Shown in pieces: positions 50,756-61,343 of a DNA stretch of 64,000 nucleotides. Source of the stretch: Brugia malayi (Eukaryota; Nematoda; Chromadorea; Rhabditida; Onchocercidae); NCBI RefSeq assembly GCF_000002995.4, contig NW_025062475.1, positions 5,584,187-5,648,186 on the forward strand, in the 5' to 3' direction. Each line of letters opens with the position of its first letter. The stretch's first letter is position 1. Made by a program: the position numbers and the translations under genes. The notes under the pieces are model-generated. The model saw nothing but the letters and a program-made list of their open reading frames with translations. It was not told the DNA's origin and ran no database searches.

Positions 50756-51150
50756 AATAAACAATAATATAATGAAGTCACTTTAATTTAATAATAAAAA
50801 ATAAATAATAATACAATCAAGTCACTTTAATTTTTTTAACATTGTTAAAAAATATTCAAAAACTTTTTCAGTGGAAATTTTCTAGTTAGCTAATTAATGT
50901 ATTTTTATGTTTAGCCTTTCTAATTTCATATATTTTAATGAAATGAAAACATTTTCTTTCTCTTTTTTCGGTATTTTTCATGGAATCAAATTAATTTAAA
51001 TAAATTTTGATGACTGAATAGTAACTTCTTGTTACAAATGTAACAATAATAACAAATATTTTTGTTTGTGCTTACATGAAAATGAGTTTTGTAAACAAAA
51101 TTTACGCATTTGATTTCGCTACACTATCATTTGTGCAGCTGTCGTAGAAA

Positions 51151-51353
51151 CATTTTCAGAAATATTTATAGATTGTAACAGGTTTTCCGGAATATTTGGA
51201 AATGTCCGGTAGGGACGAATTGGATTGATTATGTGAAATGAATGAAAAGAATAAAGCAGCATATACGTATATAAGTGTGCGTACATGTACGTGTACTTCT
51301 GCGTGTTTGTATTCCGGAAAACCTGTTACAATCTATAAATATTCCTGAAAATG
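51151..51353. repeat. 203 bp hairpin or MITE-like element with 43 bp inverted ends
   Basis: The segment 51151-51193 is the reverse complement of 51311-51353 with one mismatch (CATTTTCAG[A/G]AATATTT...TTTTCCGGAAT). The loop of 117 bases includes GTACATGTACGTGTAC-like alternating sequence. The structure fits a non-autonomous inverted-repeat element or a hairpin. No clear target-site duplication is seen, and no second copy was noticed in the window. Confidence 0.8.
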
Positions 51354-52695
51354 TATAAATGTGGAAGGCTAACGTATATTAGAAACGTATATTCAAAGTA
51401 AAAATAAGAATAGATAATGTTTAATTATGGTGACAATGCAATTTCATATGGAATAGTTGTAGATTTAAAATGTTTAAATTATATTTGGTTATTGATACTC
51501 GATACTTGATTAGAATTCATATTTACAAGTTAATAATCCTTAGTAGAGCATTTTAAAATTTTGAGCTATGAAATCATTAACAAATTTTACTAATATTTGC
51601 GTATTGCTGAAAATCTAGTTTTGCAATCAAAAATGTAATAAATAAATCATTAAGAATCAGAAATTTTTTTAAAAGTATTTGGAATAATAGATGCAGAAGA
51701 AAATAACACATGCTAAAAGTTAAAATCTAAATAAACAACTATCGTAAAACGATATTATGTCGTATTATACCATATTGTTTGGCGAAAATATCGAAAATTT
51801 ATTATTATTGGCTGATGATGAAAAATGAACCGAGGTAGTTCGAATGATGTAAGTTGATAATATTATTTCTCAAAACAAAACGTATAATAATTGTTTTATT
51901 CTATAAAAAAGCATTCATCTAATTATTCATAGTTGGAGGAGTGAAATGAATGAAACTAGGATAGCAAATATTTGAAGCTTATCTAACTTAAAAGAAATAG
52001 AATTTAAGTTATAGATTAAAATTAATAGCAAAGTGAATAAAAATGGTAAAGACTCTCCCAAAAAAATCTTCCAAAAAATAACAGAGCTCAAGGGCCGCCA
52101 TTTTATTGAACTATAACTCTTATTTCATAACGGAAAGTTTTCTATTATCAAATAATTGTATTTGATAATTTTGAGACAAAATCAATGATTCATCTTCATC
52201 TATCAGTTAATTAAGCTGCTGGTTAAGGTGCCAGTTTCATATGTCAGCTAATTAACCTGCTGGTAACATCAACCTATTTGAAATGAACAAATGATTGAAG
52301 AAAAATAGAATATTTCGTGGAGATTTATATACCTAATTACTATATATTTATATAATTAAAAAAGTAAGTTTGTGCAAATTTTTAAGAAACCACAAGCATT
52401 TAGAAAAAAATAACTGAAACCAAAATTTTGTCATACAAAAAAGGAGTTGTGCTGCATTGTAAGAATATCAAATAAATTACCGAATGAAATCATTAAATAA
52501 TGAATAAATTTAGTAAAAGGGAATGGTTTGAATAGAGGATAAAAGAGGAGTAGAAAATTGAGATAAGGAAAGAAGTAAAACAAGTTATATCGATTACTAC
52601 CAAATATTCAAGTAATTAAAGTTTAATTAAGCTTTTCTTGTATTTTATTGTCAAAAGAGAAAAATGGAATAATAATTTCTACACAAAACTTTTAG

Positions 52696-52854
52696 GTACC
52701 TCAACAATGTCCATATGGCGGTGAAGTAATTGGCCTGGGATGTGACAATTCAAAATCATGCGAATGCTTAGCACAAGGACTCCCGGTATTATGTGTACAG
52801 CGTATATGTTGTGCTTATCGACTTCCTAATTATTTTCCTGCTCATTTCACCTAA
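52696..52854 (+). pseudogene. Orphan 3' exon of the WR1 gene, right-arm copy
   Basis: Acceptor TTTTAG, coding part (VPQQCPYGGEVIGLGCDNSK onward, 52 residues) and stop are identical to exon 2 of the intact gene at 49056-49214. Upstream the intron is complete, but only the last 11 bases of exon 1 remain, with one substitution. The signal peptide and first two repeat units are missing, so this copy cannot make the full protein unless a new upstream exon is used. None is visible. Confidence 0.85.
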
Positions 52855-53118
52855 ATTTTCTATTAATGAACATTCTTTTCTGTGATATTGTCAGCAAATA
52901 TTTAATTTTGAGAAATGGACTGGAATTTGAAGTGTTAATGTAAATTTAGTTTAATAGAAATTGATATAACGCGATGACGGATCATTAGCGTTCGTTCATG
53001 AAGTAATGCTTGGGAAATTTCTTCCTCGTCCAGGAATAATTTGACCTTATAAAAAGAATCTGATAATTTGGTTGTTCCTCAATTATTAAATTAGGACGAA
53101 GTGATGAAAAATAGATTA

Positions 53119-53139
53119 TTTCGGCGTTTAACGCCGAAA
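53119..53139. repeat. GC-rich perfect palindrome, copy in right arm
   Basis: Same 21-base palindrome as at 48771-48791, carried along by the inverted duplication. Confidence 0.85.
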
Positions 53140-54003
53140 ATTCAAGAAAAGAAGATAAGAAAATCGAGAAGAGTATACAAATCAGTCAATATGATTGTTT
53201 TAAAAGCTAACTTTCATCTCAGAAGTCAGTAATGGATGAATTTGAAATTACAATAGATTACCAGCGTAAAATAACCGAATAATTCAACGGGGATTATTAG
53301 AAGCTCAGTCGATAAATAAACTGAAGCTATAAAAACAGACAAACACCGCTTTTGATTTGATCATACAATAGCCAACAATTAAACTTAAGAAATGTTAGAG
53401 CAGCGCTCTTTTCTGATCTGACATAGGTATCTTATCAGAGGATCAAATTGTTAAATTCGAAAGCAAAGAGTTCAATCCGAAAAATTATTGGTACACTGAT
53501 CGCTCTAACAAATATTATGAACTAAAAATCCTTACGGCAATCCAAAATGCATTCTTCCATCTGTACAATCAAATCGAATGTGTTGTTTTCTGCTTGAGCT
53601 TTTGTTGGTTTTTCTTACTGTCCTCATGTTGTCGCTCTGTGAGCATTCTCATTCATTAAAATGATGCCACAATAAAGCGTAAATATTTTGTAAATTCAAG
53701 TGTTATTGAAAATTTCAGACTTTTTTTTTGATTCAAGACTTCCTTCTTTGCATTAATGGTTGAACTTTGTTCTAATATTTCAAATTATTCGACAAAATTT
53801 CAATGTTGTCTTTCAATGTTATGAAACAACAAAGGCAGAAATTTAAGACTCCTAAAATTTCTTGCTTTATTGTCCTACAAAAGCATCTCGGAATATCAGT
53901 TGAGTATATTTTGCAACAATGAATATGATTTATTATAAATTAACCACTGCTGCAATATTTAAAAAGAAAAGTACTAGCATTTTAGAAATAATAGTGTGAA
54001 AGA

Positions 54004-54855
54004 ATGCAATTTCTATTCAATCTTGTAACGACCACTGCTTTGGCACACTATGACTTGGCTGATTTCAAGTGTCCTGCCGATCGACATGCTGTGGCTTTGG
54101 GTTGCTCGAGTGCTCAACAATGTAGCCCCTACACAACTGATCCGGTTGATTGTATCAGAGGTGCATGTTGCACCAAATCAGGAACTACCCTATCAAGCTC
54201 CACTAATTTGTAGTAATGGCGGAAGAGCTCTCGTGATTGGTTGTATCCAATCTCAACAATGTCTTCCGTTCACTAAAGAATCCGTCGCTTGTCTACAAGG
54301 AATTTGTTGTACGGTTGGTTTCCCATTCAAGTATAAGAAATTCTCAGACCGTTCTAAAAAATTGTTTCGGTTACACTTGAAATACTCTATGAACTTTCTC
54401 TTTATCATTTCACTTCATGTAAATGCTTTAAATTTGACCGCGGATTCCTAATGTCTCCGATTCCGTCCTGTTTGGTAAATAGCTTTTCTTTCGAATTGTG
54501 AACTGAAATATTTCTAACAATTGTTGATGAAATGAATGGTTTTCTTTAGGTACCACAAAAATGTCCAAATGATGAACGTATTGTTGGCTTGCAATATACA
54601 AATTCACAGTCATGCGTTTCGCTATCCGGAGGAAAGTGTCCAGTAATGGAATGTGTTGCACAATGTCCGAGATTTGTCGATGAAATTAATATGTATTCAA
54701 GATTCTTCTACACTTGGCTTTGTCATTATATTCCTTTTATGAATATATCTCGAATATTTAGTTGCAATGACTTTTATTTAGATGTGAAACAGCTCATAAA
54801 AGCTACGGGTAGCATGGATGTGCTTTTTTTGTTAAAACTATTTATCAATATTTAG
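54004..54855 (+). pseudogene. WR1-repeat secreted protein gene, right-arm copy, frameshifted
   Basis: Exon 1 is 54004-54313 and exon 2 is 54550-54855. It is identical to the left-arm copy through residue MYSRF of exon 2, including the frame change between the first and second WR1 units, with the first frame ending at 54213. Past the arm end (54705) the sequence is unique. The tail therefore differs: FYTWLCHYIPFMNISRIF and so on to LFINI, about 50 residues without Cys-rich pattern. Because the same break is in both copies, it predates the duplication, was spread by conversion, or comes from one shared sequencing error. Confidence 0.7.
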
Positions 54856-57386
54856 CAAAATTTTAGAACTGTTTTGTGTATGGTTTTCAAACTTTCCACG
54901 TGGTTTACGAGTTACTTAAAAATTCATGATATATCTATAATGTATATTACATACATTACTTTTTGTGGTTATAAGCATGATAAAGCAAATAAATAGAAAC
55001 AAACTAGTGCTAATATTTTATGATTCATTAAACTAACAAAAAAAAGTGTTTGTATTGCGACATTATGGAAAAACAGCAGTGTGAAACTAAGCTATCAAAA
55101 TTTAAATCAACAGTTGTAATTTAAATTTAGCAAATAAATAAATAAAATGAATTTTATTAAACATTGAAATCTTATTAAATATGTTGAGTTAGAATACCCT
55201 ATGCTTTTTAATTCGGAAAAAAAAATTGTAGAAAAAAAATCTATATTCAGCACTAAATGATTGCCTTGATCCCGACTTCTCTCAAGTTATTGTGGTATAA
55301 CTAATCAGTACTTTGATATTGCATAGAAGCATTGAACTTAGAATGAATTGTCAAATTGAAATAAAAAGTTGCTTTCAGAAAAAGTCAAAATTTTTAACGA
55401 ATTTTAAGCGAAAATTCTGTTTAATTGCAATACTGTATTACTTAGCTTAAATTTACATATGTACTTAAATGTGAAAGGGATAATATTACTATTTATTTAT
55501 TTTGATACTTTAAAAGTAAACACTGCAACAATGAGTATTTTTACTTATTAAGGCTTTGATTTTAATCTTATAAGGTTTAGAAGGTATGAATCCGAAAACA
55601 GTAGTTAAAATAAAAAAAACTGCAGCTTAGTTATAATGGCGATATATTTATGGCAAACAACAATTCCTGTGATGACTAATTCTTCAAACTTACTCGAAGT
55701 TAATTTAAAATATAAGTCTGTAATACTGAAACTGGCAAGAACTATAAACGATTTGTCTTGAAATATTGCTAAATCTATTTGAATTGTTTTTGAAATTTCA
55801 TTGAAATCCATCATTGTCTACTGTGCTTTATTGTTTCCAATTCAGGATGCTTCAGGTTTTGCATGATAATTTATGATATTTATGAGAAGGCTAAAGCTTT
55901 ATCATTGTTTCCAGTTCATATTTCCAGGAATTATTAAAATAATTTGTATTTACAAAATATCATTTTAATAGTTCATAATTCCCGCATAATTCTGGATATA
56001 AAATAGCATAAAGTGGACATTTATAATGTTCATATTTATAATATTCAAAGCTTTGTCAACAATAAAAACAAGCAAGAAAGAAATTGTATGGATATTGATT
56101 TGCAGAAATTAATAAAAATTTGTATATATTTTGATTTTTTGTTTTGTAAATATTTTAATCATTTATCCACTAATTTATTTATTCAAATTAATTCACTAAT
56201 TAATTCACTGGTTAATTAATTTTCGTGTGCTACACATTTTTGCATGTTTGAAAGAGGAGAAATGTTTAATACCGATTGTTAGTAAATGACAAAGGGATCG
56301 ATCTAGCAATTTATTTTCAATTTAAAGATTTGATTACTAAATTATTAAAAAAATGCAATTATTTGCGCAATGGAATGTATTTATTGGAAAACGGGAAATA
56401 TCCAACTGAAGGACCTGAAAATGATACAACATCTGCAAGATGAGTGATTTTTCTTCGCTTGAAGAATTTTTCTTGTGCTAAATTTTCTGCAGTTTAATTT
56501 GTTTTTATAACTTGCTATTGTTTATTCATTTATTTTTTTGTATGGTGTTGTGCTGTCTATATTGAGATGATCCTATTAAATTCTTGAATTTTGCAAAGAT
56601 TTCGCAGAATAGTTGTTTGATGACATTTTTTTTTTAATATTAGAAATTTTGATACTAGCCATTAACAATTATTCAAATAATATTAATTTCAGAATTTCTT
56701 TATCAAAGGATAAAGAGAAAAAAAGATAAGCTCTTTTTTTTATATTCAATAACGCATCCATTTTTCATTTTTTTAAAAGAAGAAAACATATTTTTGATTT
56801 GACCGCATTATAAAATGATCAGACAAGACGGATGATGTCAATAAGCTGTTTTCAAGAGTGGCAATGTCCATAAACTAAGCATGTCAGTGTTTCCCTAATA
56901 AGAAACATTACGGAGTGCCAACTTCGAATCTTTACGCGCCAGAAGTTTGTGCCATTCATATGAAGTATGAAATAGTATTGAGAATAAGATAAAACAGATC
57001 AAACAGTTCAGTATTTTATATTGAATTGTAAAATTGGCTCCAGCTTCTGCTGATAACACCAAGAATGTCATATAGTCTCTGATTCTTACATACTATTTGT
57101 AATGTCTTTCGAAGTATGCACGAGCTGTGTTCTTTTAAAATGAATTATCCTTAGATACTGTTTCATTATGTTAAAAGAAGAAAAAAGTTTGTTGCAGTTT
57201 GGCCTCGTGGAGAGAATGATATTCTTTTTTTACGTATCTTTTCTTCACTGCAGTATTTTGTATTATTACTCCGTGATTTCGGATGTTGCACTCGTCAATT
57301 TAGTGAACGGTATAAGAATTTTTGTCACATTTTTTAGATGATGCATTTCTTCATATTTAGTAAAATTGAATACTTTCCCATACCGG

Positions 57387-57860
57387 GCACTTTGCATTCA
57401 AAAATATATGCCTTTTCCGATCTGTTATGAATCTCCTCTAATCCTTCATTTTGACAGTACATCCGACATAAGGATTTCTGTATATTACTCTTCTAAAAAG
57501 CTTCTCTTAAGACATTCATTTTTGCAATTAGCGAAAGCAATTTTTATCATATCATTTGTAGTTGACTGAAGTGATTTGATTATTAAGTATATATTAAATA
57601 TCATATTAAACTTATCAATTCAAATTTCAAACAGCTTACATGGTACGAACTTATCGTTGCATATATTTGAAATAAAAAAATCTACTTGTAGTTTTTCCGC
57701 TGTGACAAGATCAGTTTCGGTTTTTGATGTTCTCAATTTTTTATTACTTATATCCAGAGCATCAAAAAAAAAAAAAACTTTTAAATCAAAAGGATTATTA
57801 GAACATCATCAGTTGATTACTGGCTCATATGTGCAAAACAAACGACAAAGAACTCTTTAG
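57387..57860 (+). repeat. Diverged tandem duplication, unit 1
   Basis: Shares ordered blocks with 58098-58660: GCACTTTGCATT, ACAGTAC, AAGACATT then GCAATTAGC, CAGTTT and GGTTTT, and GACAAAGAA then CTTT. Block spacing grows from about 711 to 797 bases across the unit, so indels have accumulated. Confidence 0.6.
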
Positions 57861-58097
57861 TGCATAGTACTGCATTTTGCATTGCTACTTCACATTCGCC
57901 AATGTATCGTAGGACATTTTCATATGCATTCTATTTCAGATAGATAAATGTGTCTGAAAACTAAAGTGATTCTTTTGTTTTTGCAACAAATCGTTATTAC
58001 CAAGTAATTTACCATATTTTTGTAGGGAAGTTTAGTTGAAGTATTTGCTTGTGCATGCAGAATGTTAGTGTGCAACTGAATGTTTACTCATAAGCAA

Positions 58098-58660
58098 GCA
58101 CTTTGCATTTATGAATAAAAAGTTTGCCGTATTTTATTCCTATGTTCTATTCGTCTTTCGTTTTTATTTTCACAGTACGCCTGAGATAGTACACTCATAC
58201 TTTTGCTATTCTGAAAAGTCTCCACTAAGACATTTACTTTCGCAATTAGCAATTCCACTGTACTGTTTGATAATTAATTAACATGATTTAAACACTGGTG
58301 AGAAAATATCAGTGCTGTAAAACACATGACAATTAACATGGAACATTTCCCAGTATATATTTTGAATTTTCTGCCTTGATGAAAACAGTTTTGGTTTTCA
58401 ATTGTTTATTGCTTATGTTCTTAATTTCACACAGTAATCTGAAAGTAAAGAACTATAAAGCACAAAATGAAAAGTCATTATACAAAAGTCAGTAGATCAT
58501 AAAATGACTATGTGAAATAAAATAAACATATCACGTCTCTACATATCTTTGATATAAAAACTTTCAAATTTATAGAATTAAAAACAACAGCAGATACTAC
58601 GTACTACTGGTTGTTCGCCGTTCGTTATGCTGAACATAAATGACAAAGAATTCTTTGATG
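58098..58660 (+). repeat. Diverged tandem duplication, unit 2
   Basis: Second copy of the unit described at 57387-57860, in the same orientation. Neither copy keeps a shared open frame, so they may be decayed gene copies or an old dispersed repeat. Confidence 0.6.
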
Positions 58661-60734
58661 AGTTTAGAAAAATATTGCAATTTTTATTGGTTTCCTATAT
58701 AATGGTCATGGATTCAGCACATCTTCACGTGTGTTCTATTCCAAGAAAAAACGTTAAATTTTTTTTTTTTTTAATTTAAGGAACTGATTTAAGGTTCAGT
58801 GTAACTCATTTGAAATTTATGTTTCATGGTCGTGAAACTCGATAAGGACATTCGCAATTTTTCTCATCGAATTTTTTTTTCCAACTCTTATAACACTTTT
58901 TTGCAATTAATGGTTTGAAAATATCGCAAAAATATAGATGCTATGAAGTAAATTTTAGATTTCAAAAAGCTTGAATTCCTTCCGTATACGGATAGCAAAA
59001 AGTTCTTTATTACCTCTAATAGAGGAATTTTACAGAACTGAAACTCCGAGTTTCCCGTATTAATGAATTTCCGTAGTTTTAAATTTCGAATTCATTGCAT
59101 TCCATTTTCTAACGGCTGAGAGAAATCCTTAGAGGCGTTAATATGTAAATGAATTGGCTCCAAATCTATTCTGTAGAAAATATTGAAGCTATTTGAGATA
59201 GTACAAGTTATTCAACACAATGCTACCAGTTGTCGAGATTTGAGAGAAAAGCTGAAAGTGATGCAAAAGAAGTTGAACTAAGCAATTTGTATCTATGATG
59301 TAATGAAGAGCAATGTGAAATACAGAATTTTTTAAATATGACAGATGTTCGAATGAAAGGCTTTATTTGAACTGGCTGGATTAAGAGATCAAAGGCTCAA
59401 ATAGTTTTAGTATCAACTGCATTTTATTTTTTCCTCTTACACTTTCATTTTTCTATCATTAAATTGAAAATTGATGAATGCGCTTCTGAATCTCATAAGA
59501 AGTTCAGCTGTGATTGTTGCTTTGGATGATTAGTAGAAGTTCCTATTATCCTAGAAAAGTTATGAACGATCGTTTCCAATTCAGACTTTTGATTATTTTT
59601 GTTAAAAATTTTCAATTCCCATAAATATAGTTTATGCATCTGATAACAGTTTTGACAAAGAAACTGCTGATTTTCATCAATGTTTTCATCAGTAGCTTTG
59701 AGCAAATACGATGAAAGATTGCAAATATAATCAAAAATGAAAACATGACAATGCAATATAAGCATAAATGGAAAGTGAGGAATAATTGACATCAAAAATC
59801 GGCAATCGAATAGATTTTTCATCTGTACTGCTCCAATACTCCTGAGTACATGCATTAATCCAACATCGGTACCAAATGATTTACACGTTTTTATAAAAAT
59901 TGTTGTTTTTTTGGTTTTCATGACGCTAGCTAATTAACATTCTGGATATTTCAGTTACATTTAACTGATCATATTTTAATCTATAATTTCTATTCTTTGT
60001 TTCTTTCAGTTACTCTCTCCATATAGTCAAACCAATAGTTTTCTGTACTATGATTTCTTAGTGTATAATCATATATAATCCACTGAAAATTAAAAGTATA
60101 TTTACATGTTTATAACAAAAATAAATTAGTATATCATTTGTTGTAGTAATATTTCTGCCTGCTCATTTTAACATTTATGCAGACTACGATTTGTAAATTT
60201 GATAAACGCGAATCATCTAATATTTTGAAGAAACAGGTGGGCATGCACTACTTTTTTTCAGTAGACAAATCGTTTGGTGTGTGCATTAAAATTTGCCACA
60301 GAAAATCATTACACTGTGCAGAAAAGAGTTAATAATTAAATTATGCTATTCATCGATTATGACAAATTTAGAGAAAGTTTCATTACTGGAAATGATACAA
60401 TATTAGTAATTCAACCGCAAGCTATAAGATAAATTACAATCGATACTGTACTGAATTTCATGCTTCATGGTGACAATAGTTAAACATTTATTTCCTGGGC
60501 TAAAAAAATTCCCTGTAATCATCCAAGGCAACAAGCACGGCTAAACATCCAATAAAATCCGAAAGCGCATCCATCAAATATCAATTAAGTGGTACAAAAT
60601 GAGAATGCAAGGGAGAAAGTATAAAAAATGCGAATCAAAAATTAAAAATTATTTGGTTCATTATTCTTTGGTCGTTTAATTCCAGTCAAAATGAAATAAA
60701 CACCTTTCACTTGAGTATTTCTACCATTTTATAA

Positions 60735-61343
60735 ACTCACTATTTCATTTTGTTCTTCGTAAATCGATGTTCCGCTAATAATGGAACTACTTGTCTACTA
60801 AACCTCGATGACATTGCATGGGATGACTGTAGCAATGAGTACTTCTCAACTAGTTTCAATATCCTTGATAACATCAATTTGGATCCAATTCTTGGTTCAC
60901 ATACGTTTGTTTATAATAATGAACCGAGAAACACTGGTGGAGACTTGTCAGGTACAAGTGCTAAAGAATCACACTGTGACATTCCGTTCAATAGTTTGGA
61001 CTTGTACAATTTTGCTCATTTGTTCAGTGAAGATACAAACAATGTGGAATCGACAACTGAAAGAGCAGAAAATTCTCAGTTATTACTGCAAGAATTGTCG
61101 GGAATAAGTGCTGAAAATTTTCAAAGTGGCACTTCACTTGATTCTTTGCACTTTTTCGATTCCATCCAATTACGCAGAATTAAAGATGCAAACACTGAGG
61201 AATCCAAAATGAAAATTGATTTCGCTACTGTACAAAATTCACAGCTATCTCTTTTACAAGATCCTTCCATTCCAGGTACCACTAAGTTTTTTCTTCTAAT
61301 ATATATTCAAGTTTTTAATATGTATGTGTTCAACTCAGTTTAA
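60735..61343 (+). CDS. Unrecognised acidic open exon with about 50-residue internal repeats
   Basis: An open frame runs from just after a stop at 60732 to 61343. A donor-like CCAG|GTACC at about 61275 would end the coding exon in phase 1. The protein is acidic and Ser/Asn/Leu-rich. Two clear units align: LSGTSAKESHCDIPFNSLDL...ENSQLLLQ and LSGISAENFQSGTSLDSLHF...QNSQLSLLQ. A weaker one precedes them (LDDIAWDDCSNEYFSTSFN). There is no in-frame ATG before the repeats (only TTG at 60750) and no good acceptor. It may be a middle exon of a gene reaching past 61343, or a broken gene. No family recognised. Confidence 0.45.
   Translation, partial: THYFILFFVNRCSANNGTTCLLNLDDIAWDDCSNEYFSTSFNILDNINLDPILGSHTFVYNNEPRNTGGDLSGTSAKESHCDIPFNSLDLYNFAHLFSEDTNNVESTTERAENSQLLLQELSGISAENFQSGTSLDSLHFFDSIQLRRIKDANTEESKMKIDFATVQNSQLSLLQDPSIPGTTKFFLLIYIQVFNMYVFNSV

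Larger units (their letters stand above)
49464..52446. other. Unique spacer of the inverted duplication
   Basis: About 2.98 kb separate the arms. The left part holds most of exon 1 of the intact WR1 gene. The rest has no gene that I can see. It contains an AAT/GAT microsatellite (50705-50755), two similar A/T blocks near 50760 and 50810 (AATAATA, AAGTCACTTTAATTT), and the hairpin-like element at 51151-51353. Confidence 0.7.
52458..54705. repeat. Right arm of the 2.25 kb inverted duplication
   Basis: This is the partner of 47205-49452 in inverted orientation. It carries an orphan 3' exon of the intact WR1 gene and nearly all of the frameshifted WR1 gene. Confidence 0.95.
54856..60734. other. 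5.9 kb gene-poor DNA with an old tandem duplication
   Basis: No supportable gene. Segments around 57387-57860 and 58098-58660 are diverged copies of each other, listed separately. A 142-codon minus-strand open frame (59921-59493) contains DENQQFLCQNCYQMHKLYLW but has no recognised domain or clear splice partner. I treat it as chance or a relic. Confidence 0.5.

Noticed and set aside
59493..59921. 142-codon minus-strand open frame
   Set aside because: Long for random sequence, but no recognised motif, no signal peptide and no splice partner. Kept only as a remark in the intergenic entry.
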